Of a stretch of DNA of 64,000 nt, positions 35,268-43,636 are shown one piece after another. A program made the translations under genes and the position numbers. The stretch comes from G963662905 sp963662905 (GTDB lineage: Bacteria; Bacteroidota; Bacteroidia; Bacteroidales; WRLA01): positions 868,001-932,000 of the forward strand of contig CAXXFD010000001.1 of assembly GCA_963662905.2 (NCBI GenBank), written 5' to 3'. Below the pieces are notes generated by a model. That model had not been told where the DNA came from. It was given only the letters and a program-made list of their open reading frames with translations, and did no database searches. Position 1 is the stretch's first letter. Each line of letters starts with the position of its first letter.

Positions 35268-35888
35268 GTGAAGAAAACCGCACTGCTCGTATTTATCATC
35301 CTTCTGGCCGACCAGCTTTCAAAGTTCTGGATCAAAACCCATATGACTATCGGGGAAGAAATTACTGTATTTCCCGATTGGTTCATCATACATTTTACGG
35401 AGAATAACGGCATGGCTTTCGGGATGCAGTTTGCCGGGGAATATGGCAAGCTTATCCTAAGTATTTTCAGGATAGTAGCCATTTTTGCCATTGGCTGGTA
35501 TTTATGGCGGCTCATTCATCGAAAAGCAAATAAGGGATTGATTATCAGTCTTTCCCTGATCTTCACCGGAGCCTTGGGCAATATAATCGACAGCGTTTTT
35601 TATGGCGTTTTGTTCAGTGTAAGCACTTATCGCGAATTGGCAGTATTTCTTCCGGAAGCCGGCGGTTATGCCGGTTATTTGCACGGGAAAGTTGTGGACA
35701 TGTTATACTTTCCCTTGATTGAAATGCACCGCAGTACAGCCCCATCATGGATACCTTCTTTCCTTTTTGGGAGCGATAATTATTTTGTTTTTTTCCGTCC
35801 CGTATTTAATATCGCTGATTCGGCAATCACCATTGGGGTTTTGCTCCTCCTTTTTTTCCAGAATAAGTTTCTGAAAAAGGAAAAATAA
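35268..35888 (+). CDS. lspA: Lipoprotein signal peptidase
   Basis: A 206-residue membrane aspartic protease with about four helices that removes the signal peptide of lipid-modified prolipoproteins. The two catalytic aspartates are D108 in GNIIDS and D184 in NIADSA. An insertion of about 40-50 residues lies between them, longer than in E. coli and common in this phylum. The start is GTG at 35268; I see no in-frame ATG near the N-terminus. Several lipoproteins encoded in this window would be its substrates. Confidence 0.95.
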   Translation: MKKTALLVFIILLADQLSKFWIKTHMTIGEEITVFPDWFIIHFTENNGMAFGMQFAGEYGKLILSIFRIVAIFAIGWYLWRLIHRKANKGLIISLSLIFTGALGNIIDSVFYGVLFSVSTYRELAVFLPEAGGYAGYLHGKVVDMLYFPLIEMHRSTAPSWIPSFLFGSDNYFVFFRPVFNIADSAITIGVLLLLFFQNKFLKKEK

Positions 35889-36053
35889 ACCTTCCTGCTT
35901 TTCTGTGTTTTTTATGCAGCGAATTCTTTTTCCGTTTTTAAATTTTGAGAACAAATCCACCAGTCTGCTGTTGTAAAGTGGCTCAAGTAAACGGAATTAA
36001 GTATTGAAAGGCTTTTTTATAGCAAAAACTGCCAATCTTATCAACAATAATTT

Positions 36054-36061
36054 TAAATTTG
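36054..36061 (+). promoter_or_regulatory. -7 box for atpD-atpC
   Basis: TAAATTTG matches TAnnTTTG exactly, 24 bases before the atpD ATG. The -33 position has only ACTG (36028-36031, 22 bases away). Confidence 0.35.
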
Positions 36062-36085
36062 CTGAAAATCTAACGCCTGTATTCT

Positions 36086-37591
36086 ATGAAAAAGAAAGTT
36101 GTAGGTAAAATTGCTCAAATTATCGGACCGGTTGCGGATGTTGTTTTTGATCAGGATCAGGAAATGCCGGATATTAATGATGCCCTGGAAGTAACCAGGC
36201 CAAATGGCGAAAAGTTGATTTTGGAGTGCCAGCAGGATATTGGCGAATCCACAATGCGTACCATTGCAATGGATTCTACAGACGGGTTGCGCAGGGGAAT
36301 GGACGCCGTTTCAACCGGTGGCCCGATTTGTATGCCTACCGGAGAAAACATAAAAGGACGCCTGTTCAATGTTACCGGAGATCCGATTGATGGACTGCCT
36401 GCTGTTAAAAAAGACCCAAACTATCACATCCACCGCAAGCCACCAAAATTTGACCAGCTTACAACCAAAAGCGAAGTGCTTTATACAGGGATTAAAGTTA
36501 TTGACCTTATTGAGCCTTACTCGAAAGGTGGTAAAATCGGCCTCTTTGGCGGTGCCGGTGTAGGAAAAACGGTTATCATCCAGGAGCTGATAAACAATAT
36601 TGCCAAAGCTTATAGCGGACTTTCGGTATTTGGTGGGGTAGGGGAACGTACCCGTGAAGGTAATGACCTCCTGCGCGAGATGATCGAAGCCGGATTGGTA
36701 AAGTACGGCGATGAATTCCTTAAAGATATGGAAGCCGGCGGCTGGGATCTTTCAAAAGTCGATCTCGACAAGCTCAAAGATTCGCAGTTGACCATGGTAT
36801 TTGGTCAGATGAACGAACCTCCGGGAGCTCGTGCCCGTGTTGCGCTATCCGGTCTTACTATGGCAGAATATTTCCGCGATGGTGATGAAAAATCAGGTGG
36901 AAGGGACATCCTCTTCTTTATCGATAATATTTTCCGTTTTACACAGGCAGGTTCCGAGGTTTCCGCATTGCTTGGCCGTATGCCTTCAGCCGTAGGTTAT
37001 CAACCAACATTGGCTACAGAAATGGGCTTCATGCAGGAAAGGATTACCTCCACAAAAAGGGGCTCCATTACATCCGTTCAGGCGGTTTATGTGCCTGCTG
37101 ATGACCTTACCGACCCCGCTCCGGCAACAACTTTTGCACACCTCGATGCCACAACCGTACTGAGCCGTAAAATTGCTTCTCAGGGTATTTACCCCGCTGT
37201 TGACCCGCTTGATTCAACTTCCCGAATCCTTACTCCGGACATTGTTGGTGCAAAGCATTATGAAACTGCCGAAAGGTTAAAAGTTCTGCTTCAACGCTAT
37301 AACGAGCTGCTCGATATTATTGCCATCCTCGGTATGGAAGAGCTTTCCGAAGAAGATAAGCAGGTTGTTCACCGGGCTCGCAGGGCACAAAGGTTCCTTT
37401 CTCAGCCATTCCATGTTGCCGAGCAATTTACCGGAATCCCGGGTACACTCGTGAACATTGAAGATACAATCAAAGGATTCAATATGATTATGGATGGTGA
37501 GGTGGACGAATATCCCGAAGCCGCATTCAACCTTGTCGGTACTATTGACGAAGCCATTGAAAAAGGTAAGAAAATGCTTGCCGAAGGTTAA
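36086..37591 (+). CDS. atpD: F1F0 ATP synthase subunit beta
   Basis: A 501-residue catalytic subunit with the P-loop GGAGVGKT at 155-162, GGVGERTREGNDL near 190 and the DFPA-type C-terminal elements. Between EAGLVKYG and MVFGQMNEPPGARA there is an insertion of about 25 residues (near 210-235, DEFLKDMEAGGWDLSK) absent from most other phyla; I recall it as a Bacteroidota feature. It is encoded with atpC alone, away from other ATP synthase genes, which is usual in this phylum. Confidence 0.97.
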   Translation: MKKKVVGKIAQIIGPVADVVFDQDQEMPDINDALEVTRPNGEKLILECQQDIGESTMRTIAMDSTDGLRRGMDAVSTGGPICMPTGENIKGRLFNVTGDPIDGLPAVKKDPNYHIHRKPPKFDQLTTKSEVLYTGIKVIDLIEPYSKGGKIGLFGGAGVGKTVIIQELINNIAKAYSGLSVFGGVGERTREGNDLLREMIEAGLVKYGDEFLKDMEAGGWDLSKVDLDKLKDSQLTMVFGQMNEPPGARARVALSGLTMAEYFRDGDEKSGGRDILFFIDNIFRFTQAGSEVSALLGRMPSAVGYQPTLATEMGFMQERITSTKRGSITSVQAVYVPADDLTDPAPATTFAHLDATTVLSRKIASQGIYPAVDPLDSTSRILTPDIVGAKHYETAERLKVLLQRYNELLDIIAILGMEELSEEDKQVVHRARRAQRFLSQPFHVAEQFTGIPGTLVNIEDTIKGFNMIMDGEVDEYPEAAFNLVGTIDEAIEKGKKMLAEG

Positions 37592-37606
37592 TCAAAAAAC
37601 AAAGTT

Positions 37607-37846
37607 ATGTTGCTCGAAATTTCCAGACCGGATAAAAAAATTTTCGAAGGTGAAGTAAGCCTGGTGCAGCTGCCCGGACTGGATGGCTCCTTCGAAATAC
37701 TCAATAACCATGCGCCCATGATCTCGATCCTTGCAGAAGGTAAGATCAAAATCAAAAAAGATTCTGGTCAGCAGGAAGAGTTTTTTGATATAAAAGGCGG
37801 CGTCTTAGAAGTTAAGAAAAACAAAGTCGTAATACTCGCAGAATAA
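37607..37846 (+). CDS. atpC: F1F0 ATP synthase subunit epsilon, short form
   Basis: A 79-residue protein that covers only the N-terminal beta-sandwich (PDKKIFEGEVS, LDGSFEILNNHAPM, KGGVLEV). The C-terminal helical hairpin that inhibits ATPase activity in many bacteria is missing. This short form is normal in Bacteroidota. It lies 15 bases after atpD and is followed by a strong terminator at 37849. Confidence 0.93.
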   Translation: MLLEISRPDKKIFEGEVSLVQLPGLDGSFEILNNHAPMISILAEGKIKIKKDSGQQEEFFDIKGGVLEVKKNKVVILAE

Positions 37847-37848
37847 TT

Positions 37849-37874
37849 AAGGGAGCTTTGCCTCCCTTTTTTTT
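37849..37874 (+). terminator. Terminator after atpC
   Basis: AAGGGAG (37849-37855) and CTCCCTT (37862-37868) form a 7-bp stem over a six-base loop with an eight-T tail. Confidence 0.85.
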
Positions 37875-37882
37875 GTCCCATT

Positions 37883-38539
37883 ATGAAATTCCAATTTATA
37901 AAACGGCTTTTAAGGCTGGTAATCCTGACGATGGCCATGAGTTCCTGCCTGGAAATTGTGCAGGAGATAGAAATCGAAAAAGATGGCTCCGGAAGTATGA
38001 TGTTCATGATTGATTACAGCAGCCTGAACGGAATTACCAGTTTGACAGGCAACAGCGATGCACAAAGGCAAATCGACAGCGAATCGCGTAAGCTCGCACG
38101 GGAACTTGCCGGCATGCTGAAAGGGCAGGAGGGAATATCGGAGGTGCGCACCGATTTTTCCAGGTCTGAAGGCAGGAATTCCATTTCTTTTCACTTTCGG
38201 GATGCCGATGCATTTAATAAAGCAATTTACGGCATTGCCGGTGCAAAGAGGGAAGGCCCGGCTGTGCTCAAAATCAACAACAAACGTATCAAAGTGCGCA
38301 ACCTAACACCCTATATGAGCCTGCTGCTGGATGAACAGTCTAAAAATCAACTCGATTTATTTGGGGATTTGGTGAATGTGCATGAAATATACAAACTGCC
38401 CGGAAAAATCAAAAGGGCAAGCAACCGTCCGCAGCAGCTTTCAAAAGAAAATGGCTATGTGCACCGCTACTATAATTTGGGTGATGTGCTAGACGGCAAA
38501 AAAAATACCGGAATAAAAATCCGGTATCAAATGCAGTAA
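37883..38539 (+). CDS. Lipoprotein of unknown function
   Basis: A 218-residue lipoprotein with signal peptide and lipobox MSSC. It contains EIEIEKDGSGSMMFMIDYS near the start, a pattern seen in uncharacterised Bacteroidota lipoproteins, then a mixed charged domain. I do not recognise a function. It starts nine bases after the atpC terminator. Its last codons contain the terminator of the convergent gene at 38556. Confidence 0.7.
   Translation: MKFQFIKRLLRLVILTMAMSSCLEIVQEIEIEKDGSGSMMFMIDYSSLNGITSLTGNSDAQRQIDSESRKLARELAGMLKGQEGISEVRTDFSRSEGRNSISFHFRDADAFNKAIYGIAGAKREGPAVLKINNKRIKVRNLTPYMSLLLDEQSKNQLDLFGDLVNVHEIYKLPGKIKRASNRPQQLSKENGYVHRYYNLGDVLDGKKNTGIKIRYQMQ
38498..38527 (-). terminator. Terminator of the SnoaL-like gene, inside the convergent coding region
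   Basis: On the minus strand an 8-bp stem (ATACCGGA with TCCGGTAT, seven-base loop) is followed by eight T. It lies within the last codons of the plus-strand lipoprotein gene. Confidence 0.6.
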
Positions 38540-38555
38540 ATGTAACTTTCTTGTG

Positions 38556-39059
38556 TTATTCTGCCGCAGGAATAGACATGTGGCTTTGTACGATATACCA
38601 TTTCCCGTCCCTCTTCTCGAGCACGCCTGTAAAGCGGATGCCTTCATAGGTTTTTGCTTCATCATTGGCGGTATAACTGTAATCAATGGTTTCGGAAAAC
38701 CAGGCTGTATGGCATTTTTTGCTCATTTTGATGTTTTGGTCTTTTACCGTGATAAAAACTTCATCAAAAAGGTCGTATTGGGTTTTAAACGCATTTTTGA
38801 TTTCTTCCCAGCCAACGAGTTTTTCGTCACCGGCAGTACCAAAAATTACAATATCCCCATCGGGAGCCCAAACGCTTTGTACTTGCTCCAGATCCTGCGA
38901 TTCCTGAGCAATTACATATTTTTCGAGGACATTGGAAACGGCTTTTAACTCCTGTTCAGAATTGATTTTTTCCTGTTCTTTGTCGCAACAGGGTTCGTTT
39001 TTGCATGCAGTGAATATAACTGCGAGAGCAAACAGTAAAAGGGTAAAATTGGTTTTCAT
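38556..39059 (-). CDS. SnoaL/NTF2-like domain lipoprotein
   Basis: A 167-residue lipoprotein with lipobox FTAC, then CKNEPCCDK, and a cone-shaped NTF2/SnoaL-like domain (residues about 38-160, VLEKYVIAQESQDLEQVQSVWA, VLEKRDGKWYIVQSHMS). Relatives bind small ligands or act as isomerases; most in this phylum are uncharacterised. The two cysteines after the lipidated one may be adventitious. It ends facing the plus-strand lipoprotein gene with 16 bases between. Confidence 0.78.
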   Translation of the reverse strand: MKTNFTLLLFALAVIFTACKNEPCCDKEQEKINSEQELKAVSNVLEKYVIAQESQDLEQVQSVWAPDGDIVIFGTAGDEKLVGWEEIKNAFKTQYDLFDEVFITVKDQNIKMSKKCHTAWFSETIDYSYTANDEAKTYEGIRFTGVLEKRDGKWYIVQSHMSIPAAE

Positions 39060-39161
39060 GTTAAATGTGGTTTTTGAGGTTCCTACCCCTCAAATTTACA
39101 GAAAAAATTAATGAAGACCAAATAATTATGTGTTATTTCCTGAAAATGGATTTGATAAAAC

Positions 39162-39193
39162 AAAAAAACCTGACTCGTTTGAGCCAGGTTTTT
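39162..39193 (-). terminator. Terminator after tRNA-Phe
   Basis: On the minus strand, AACCTGGCTC and GAGTCAGGTT (one C-A mismatch) form a 10-bp stem over a four-base loop with a T7 tail. It begins a few bases past the tRNA 3' end. Confidence 0.75.
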
Positions 39194-39194
39194 G

Positions 39195-39267
<73 letters not shown>

Positions 39268-39283
39268 TCCCGTTTTGGAGGTG

Positions 39284-39314
39284 CAAATATACTGCGAAAT
39301 TTAAAACTGCCAAA
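39284..39314 (-). promoter_or_regulatory. Promoter of tRNA-Phe
   Basis: On the minus strand TTTG (39311-39314) and TATATTTG (39284-39291) are 19 bases apart, an exact match to both boxes. The transcription start would fall about ten bases before the mature 5' end. Confidence 0.65.
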
Positions 39315-39380
39315 AAAAAAATAAAAAAATTCCGGGTTTTCTTTGGAAATGCCTGAGGAAAATGTGATGCTGTCTATTAT

Positions 39381-39388
39381 TATCTTTG
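39381..39388 (+). promoter_or_regulatory. Orphan -7 box in the 39268-39571 gap
   Basis: TATCTTTG is an exact match but without a -33 box. It lies 26 bases before a short ORF (39414-39494, 26 codons plus stop) and 190 bases before coaX. The 304-base gap otherwise holds only the tRNA promoter, an A-rich tract and the coaX -7 box. Confidence 0.25.
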
Positions 39389-39542
39389 TTATAGTATTTT
39401 AAATCAGCGATTTATGGACTACTATTCTTGTTGGGTTGATTATAAAACAGGGATTTTTTTTTGGCTAAACCGGCCAGCAAAATTCTTTTATTCTTAATTT
39501 GTATTAAAATTAAGCCTGATGAAGCAATTTTTTCCGTTTCAT

Positions 39543-39550
39543 TATGTTTG
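39543..39550 (+). promoter_or_regulatory. -7 box for coaX
   Basis: TATGTTTG is an exact match ending 21 bases before the coaX ATG at 39572. No good -33 box. Confidence 0.35.
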
Positions 39551-39571
39551 AAACATTATCGAATCGATTTT

Positions 39572-40297
39572 ATGAATTTAGTCATTGATGCCGGCAACAC
39601 CAATGTGAAGCTTGCCCTTTTCGACGGAAAAGAACTTACTAAAAAGCAGCTGATAAAAACCAATGATCTATTGGGTTTTGAGCGTTTTATAAAGAATTAT
39701 TCCGTTTATTGCAGAAAGCTGATTTTTTCCAGTGTAGGCGATGATACTGCTTTTTTGCAGCTATTGCAATCTTATTATAATACTTTTGTGATATTTAATT
39801 CCAAAAGCAGGATTTCTTTGCAAAACGACTATAAAACCCCCGAAACCCTTGGTCTTGACCGCATAGCGGCTGCAGTGGGAGCGGCAGGCTTGTTTCCCGG
39901 AAAAGATGTGCTCGTTTTTGATGCAGGCTCCTGCCTTACATGGGATTTTGTTGCCCAAGGTAAGATTTATAAAGGTGGAGGCATCAGCCCCGGATTAAAT
40001 ATGCGCTTAAAGTCTCTTCATACTTTTACCGCGCGTTTGCCTTTAGTTAAAGTGCGGGATTACAGTGAATTATTGGGTCAGGATACAGAATCTTCAATAA
40101 TTGCCGGGACATATCAGGGCATGATTTGTGAAATAGAAGGAATAATTCATCGTTTTCAACAGCAATATCCGGTTTTAAAGGTGATATTTACCGGTGGCGA
40201 CGCAAATTATTTTGATAAAAAGCTAAAAAATAACATCTTTGCACACCCAAATTTGGTGCTCCAGGGATTAAATATAATATTGGATCTGAATGCTTAA
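39572..40297 (+). CDS. coaX: Type III pantothenate kinase
   Basis: A 241-residue ASKHA-fold kinase that phosphorylates pantothenate in the first step of coenzyme A synthesis. The nucleotide and substrate motifs DAGNTNVKL (residue about 6), DRIAAAVGA (about 90) and DAGSCLTWD (about 113) are intact. The ATG at 39572 gives MNLVIDAGNTN; the frame extends upstream but the longer start is not supported by the family. Its stop overlaps the next gene by eight bases. Confidence 0.95.
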   Translation: MNLVIDAGNTNVKLALFDGKELTKKQLIKTNDLLGFERFIKNYSVYCRKLIFSSVGDDTAFLQLLQSYYNTFVIFNSKSRISLQNDYKTPETLGLDRIAAAVGAAGLFPGKDVLVFDAGSCLTWDFVAQGKIYKGGGISPGLNMRLKSLHTFTARLPLVKVRDYSELLGQDTESSIIAGTYQGMICEIEGIIHRFQQQYPVLKVIFTGGDANYFDKKLKNNIFAHPNLVLQGLNIILDLNA

Positions 40298-41579
40298 TAA
40301 AAAAACTCTTTACTCCGGCCTTTTCCTGATCTGTTTGATGCTTATTGGTCAGAATATTTATGCCCAAAATCAAACAAGTTCCCCTTACTCGCGCTTTGGT
40401 CTTGGTGAGGTCATGGAAACTACAAATGTGCGCAATACCGCTATGGGTGGAATTGTTCAGGGTGTACGTAGCCCCGGATACCTCACACCCCAAAACCCCG
40501 CTTCATACACAACCATCGATTCGCTTACATTCCTCTTTGATGCAGGATTGTATGCGCAAACCGGTTCGCTCAGCTCGGCAGGCATCAGCAGTAATTTTTC
40601 AAATGCTTCTGTCAAATACCTTACTTTGGGCTTTCCAATTACACACTGGTGGAAATCAAGTATTGGTTTACTGCCATTTACCAGCGTAGGTTATGATATC
40701 TACAGCCTTGTCGAAGATCAGGAAAAAATAGGTGATGTCTATTACTCCTTTAATGGCGGGGGTGGTATTAATATGTTTTATCTTGGTAATGGATTTAAAC
40801 TGGGCGACCACTTCTCCTTAGGTGCCAACATCTACTATATGTTTGGAACAATTGAACATGAACGCATGGTGCATTTCCCCGACTCCATCTATATAAAAAA
40901 TACCAGGGTAACCGATGATTTCGCTGTTTCGGATTTTAATTATCTTTTTGGTTTGCAGTATTACAATAAACTATGGGGATATGATTTTACTGCCGGAGCC
41001 AGCTTTGGCAACAAAACCAGTATCAGTGGAGATAAAACCAGGCTTGTTGAAACACTGTTTGGTGGCTTCGACGGAGGAACCGAAATAGGTGTAGATACTA
41101 TTCAGGATATTGAGATTGCTGATGGTAAAGTGGACCTTCCCGCACAGTTTGGCATGGGATTTTCTTTCTCTAAACCAAATAAGTGGACTATGGGCGCAGA
41201 TTTCGGTATGACACTATGGAAAGATTATGAAGCATTTGGCAGTAGCGATTCATTGGAAAACAGCTATTATATAGCTCTGGGTGCCGAATGGATGCCAAGC
41301 AACACAAGTGTTTCGTCTTATTTCCAAAGAATTAAATACCGTTTCGGCTTTCGCTACGAAAAAGATTATTTGAACCTGCATAAAACAAACCTGAATGAGT
41401 ATTCCTTAAGTTTTGGTATGGGTTTACCTCTGCCTCGTTCGCGGACTACTGTTAATTTAGCCGTTCAGGTAGGTACAAGAGGAACTACCGAGGATGACCT
41501 TATTCGCGAAAACTTTGTTAAGTTTTCATTAGGAATGTCTATTTCCGAGCTGTGGTTCTTTAAGCGCAGATACAAGTAG
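40290..41579 (+). CDS. Outer-membrane beta-barrel protein
   Basis: A 429-residue protein with signal peptide (1-25, ending IYAQ), then SSPYSRFGLGE, a motif of a Bacteroidota outer-membrane protein family. Alternating amphipathic strands run to a C-terminal aromatic strand (LWFFKRRYK). It is probably an integral outer-membrane barrel of the OmpP1/FadL or PorV-like sort, but I cannot name the family. It overlaps coaX by eight bases and heads a cluster with a TPR protein, LptC, a CNNM transporter and PpiD that is widely conserved in the phylum. Confidence 0.78.
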   Translation: MLNKKTLYSGLFLICLMLIGQNIYAQNQTSSPYSRFGLGEVMETTNVRNTAMGGIVQGVRSPGYLTPQNPASYTTIDSLTFLFDAGLYAQTGSLSSAGISSNFSNASVKYLTLGFPITHWWKSSIGLLPFTSVGYDIYSLVEDQEKIGDVYYSFNGGGGINMFYLGNGFKLGDHFSLGANIYYMFGTIEHERMVHFPDSIYIKNTRVTDDFAVSDFNYLFGLQYYNKLWGYDFTAGASFGNKTSISGDKTRLVETLFGGFDGGTEIGVDTIQDIEIADGKVDLPAQFGMGFSFSKPNKWTMGADFGMTLWKDYEAFGSSDSLENSYYIALGAEWMPSNTSVSSYFQRIKYRFGFRYEKDYLNLHKTNLNEYSLSFGMGLPLPRSRTTVNLAVQVGTRGTTEDDLIRENFVKFSLGMSISELWFFKRRYK

Positions 41580-41601
41580 CAGAGCATGTTAAAATATTTT
41601 T

Positions 41602-41609
41602 TAATTTTG
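41602..41609 (+). promoter_or_regulatory. -7 box before the TPR gene at 41656
   Basis: TAATTTTG matches TAnnTTTG exactly, 46 bases before the ATG. No -33 box is clear. Confidence 0.3.
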
Positions 41610-41655
41610 TTCGTCGTTCACAGAAAAAGGAATATCAATTTATAGCTTATTTATT

Positions 41656-43038
41656 ATGAAAAGAAAAGGTTTTATTACTGCCGCAGGGGTTTTACTATTG
41701 TTTGCCATGATGTTGCCTGCATCCCTGCTGGCACAGGATGAATCAAGATTTGGTGCAGATAGTGCAACCTGCGTTGAGAAGTTATCGCTCTACCGTGAAT
41801 TCTATAAGCAATGGAAAGGAAGCGATTATCAGAATACAGCCGTTAATGACGCTTTTGGACCATGGAGGTGGGTGTTCAACAACTGCCCCAGGGCAATGGA
41901 ATCTGTTTATACCGATGGAAATAAAATGGTAGAGTTTAAAATCAAAAAAGCTAAAGACGATGCCGTGAAAGAAGGTTTGATCGATACGCTTATGCTGACT
42001 TATGACAACCGAATAAAATATTTCCCAGATCACTATAAAACAGGAGAATCACAAGAAGGATACATCCTGGGAAGAAAAGGGGGCGACCTCTATAAATACC
42101 GCCCTTCAGACATGAATGGCGTTTACAATACACTAAAAAAATCCATTGAACTGGAAGGAAACAACTCAATGGTAGATGTGCTTATTTATTATTTCCGTAA
42201 TGTAATCCGCATGGCAGAAGCCGGGGAAATTGATAATACCGAAATTGTGGACACCTATGATCAGCTTTCCGGGATAATTGACTACAATTTGAAGAAGTAT
42301 GCCAACAAACCCAAAAAGCTTGCTCAATATGAAACAGCCAAGAACAATATCGAACTGACTTTCGAGCCTTATGCTACCTGCGATGACCTGGTGGGAATTT
42401 ATCAAAAGAAATTTGACGAAAACCCTGATGATGTTGAATTACTGGGCAAAATCACCAAACAGCTTGATAAAACCGGTTGTACTGATACAGAGCTTTTCTT
42501 CGCAGCTACTGAAAAACTTCATAAACTTGATCCCACGCCACAATCGGCATATCTTATGGCACGCATGCTGCTGAAAAAAGAAGATTATAATACAGCCGCC
42601 GATTACCTGATCGAATCTGTTGACCTTTTCGAAGATACAGAAAAGAAAGCAGATGCCGAATATCTTTTGGCACAAGTGTATTTCAGCCAAAAAAATTATC
42701 CCGATGCACGTTCGCATGCAAGGGCTGCCATTAAACTTCGTCCTACCGATGGAAACCCTTTGATCCTGATCGGTGATATGTATGCAGCAAGTGCTTCTTC
42801 ATGCGGCAGCAACGACCTCGAAAAAAGTGCCGGCTTCTGGGCCGCAGTAGATAAGTATGCTCAGGCCAAAAATATTGATGCTTCTATCGCTGATATAGCC
42901 AATAAGCGGATTGCTACTTATACAAAACACTTTCCGAAAACAGAAACTATTTTCTTCCACGGAAAGAAAACCGGAGATTCTTATGATGTAGGTTGCTGGA
43001 TCAACGAAACAACAAAAGTGCGCGCTTCGGATGAATAA
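41656..43038 (+). CDS. Secreted TPR-repeat protein
   Basis: A 460-residue protein with signal peptide (about 1-26, ending LLAQ) and helical repeats. TPR-like units are clear in the second half (ARMLLKKEDYNTAADYLIES, YLLAQVYFSQKNYPDARSHARAAIKLRP). Two pairs of cysteines lie in the N-terminal part. It follows the outer-membrane protein and precedes lptC. A periplasmic scaffold role in outer-membrane assembly fits the neighbours but is inference. Confidence 0.78.
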   Translation: MKRKGFITAAGVLLLFAMMLPASLLAQDESRFGADSATCVEKLSLYREFYKQWKGSDYQNTAVNDAFGPWRWVFNNCPRAMESVYTDGNKMVEFKIKKAKDDAVKEGLIDTLMLTYDNRIKYFPDHYKTGESQEGYILGRKGGDLYKYRPSDMNGVYNTLKKSIELEGNNSMVDVLIYYFRNVIRMAEAGEIDNTEIVDTYDQLSGIIDYNLKKYANKPKKLAQYETAKNNIELTFEPYATCDDLVGIYQKKFDENPDDVELLGKITKQLDKTGCTDTELFFAATEKLHKLDPTPQSAYLMARMLLKKEDYNTAADYLIESVDLFEDTEKKADAEYLLAQVYFSQKNYPDARSHARAAIKLRPTDGNPLILIGDMYAASASSCGSNDLEKSAGFWAAVDKYAQAKNIDASIADIANKRIATYTKHFPKTETIFFHGKKTGDSYDVGCWINETTKVRASDE

Positions 43039-43066
43039 AACCATTTGATTATTCTGAACTGAATCA

Positions 43067-43636
43067 GTGAAAATATACATTAGTATCGGCAAAGGCATTG
43101 TTGTGATGATATTCATAGCAATGCTTTTTTCGTGTAAAAATGACCTGAAGAGCATTCAGGAACTCAATTTGCCCGACACGTTGCCCGGCGAATACATAAT
43201 TGATGCTGAAATGGTTTATTCAGATAGCGGCCATACAAAAGTTCTTTTGATAAGTCCAAAAATTATCAGTATCAATGATGCCGAAGACCCTCGTGTCGAA
43301 TTTCCTGACGGATTGGATATTACTTTTTATGATGACAGCCTGCAGCCCGAATCGCGCCTGACAGCAAATTTTGGCGTGAATTTTACCGATAAAAAAATTA
43401 TGGAGGCCCGAAACGATGTAATTGTGCGCAACCTTAAAAAGAACGAACAGATGAATACAGAACACCTGATTTGGGATCAGCGTGCCAGGAAAATATATTC
43501 GGATGTGTTTGTGAAAATTACTACTGACGATAAAGTGCTTTATGGAGAAGGTTTTGAGTCGGATGAGTCATTTAAAAACCGCACCATAAAAAAAGTGAGT
43601 GGCGAACTGCAGGTTAATTCAGAAGACGATTACTAA
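43067..43636 (+). CDS. lptC: LPS export protein LptC, lipoprotein form
   Basis: A 189-residue protein with N-terminal hydrophobic segment and lipobox FSCK, followed by an LptC-type beta-jellyroll (residues about 45-185; VLLISPKIISIND, GLDITFYDDSL, ARNDVIVRNL). LptC links the inner-membrane LptBFG transporter to the LptA bridge in LPS transport. The start is GTG at 43067, 28 bases after the TPR gene. The stop overlaps the ATG of the next gene (TAATG). An anchored lipoprotein form is a variant of the usual transmembrane anchor. Confidence 0.85.
   Translation: MKIYISIGKGIVVMIFIAMLFSCKNDLKSIQELNLPDTLPGEYIIDAEMVYSDSGHTKVLLISPKIISINDAEDPRVEFPDGLDITFYDDSLQPESRLTANFGVNFTDKKIMEARNDVIVRNLKKNEQMNTEHLIWDQRARKIYSDVFVKITTDDKVLYGEGFESDESFKNRTIKKVSGELQVNSEDDY

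Noticed and set aside
35889..36085. Intergenic region before atpD checked for an RNA gene
   Set aside because: Only the atpD -7 box is visible; no stable hairpin or conserved RNA pattern found by eye.
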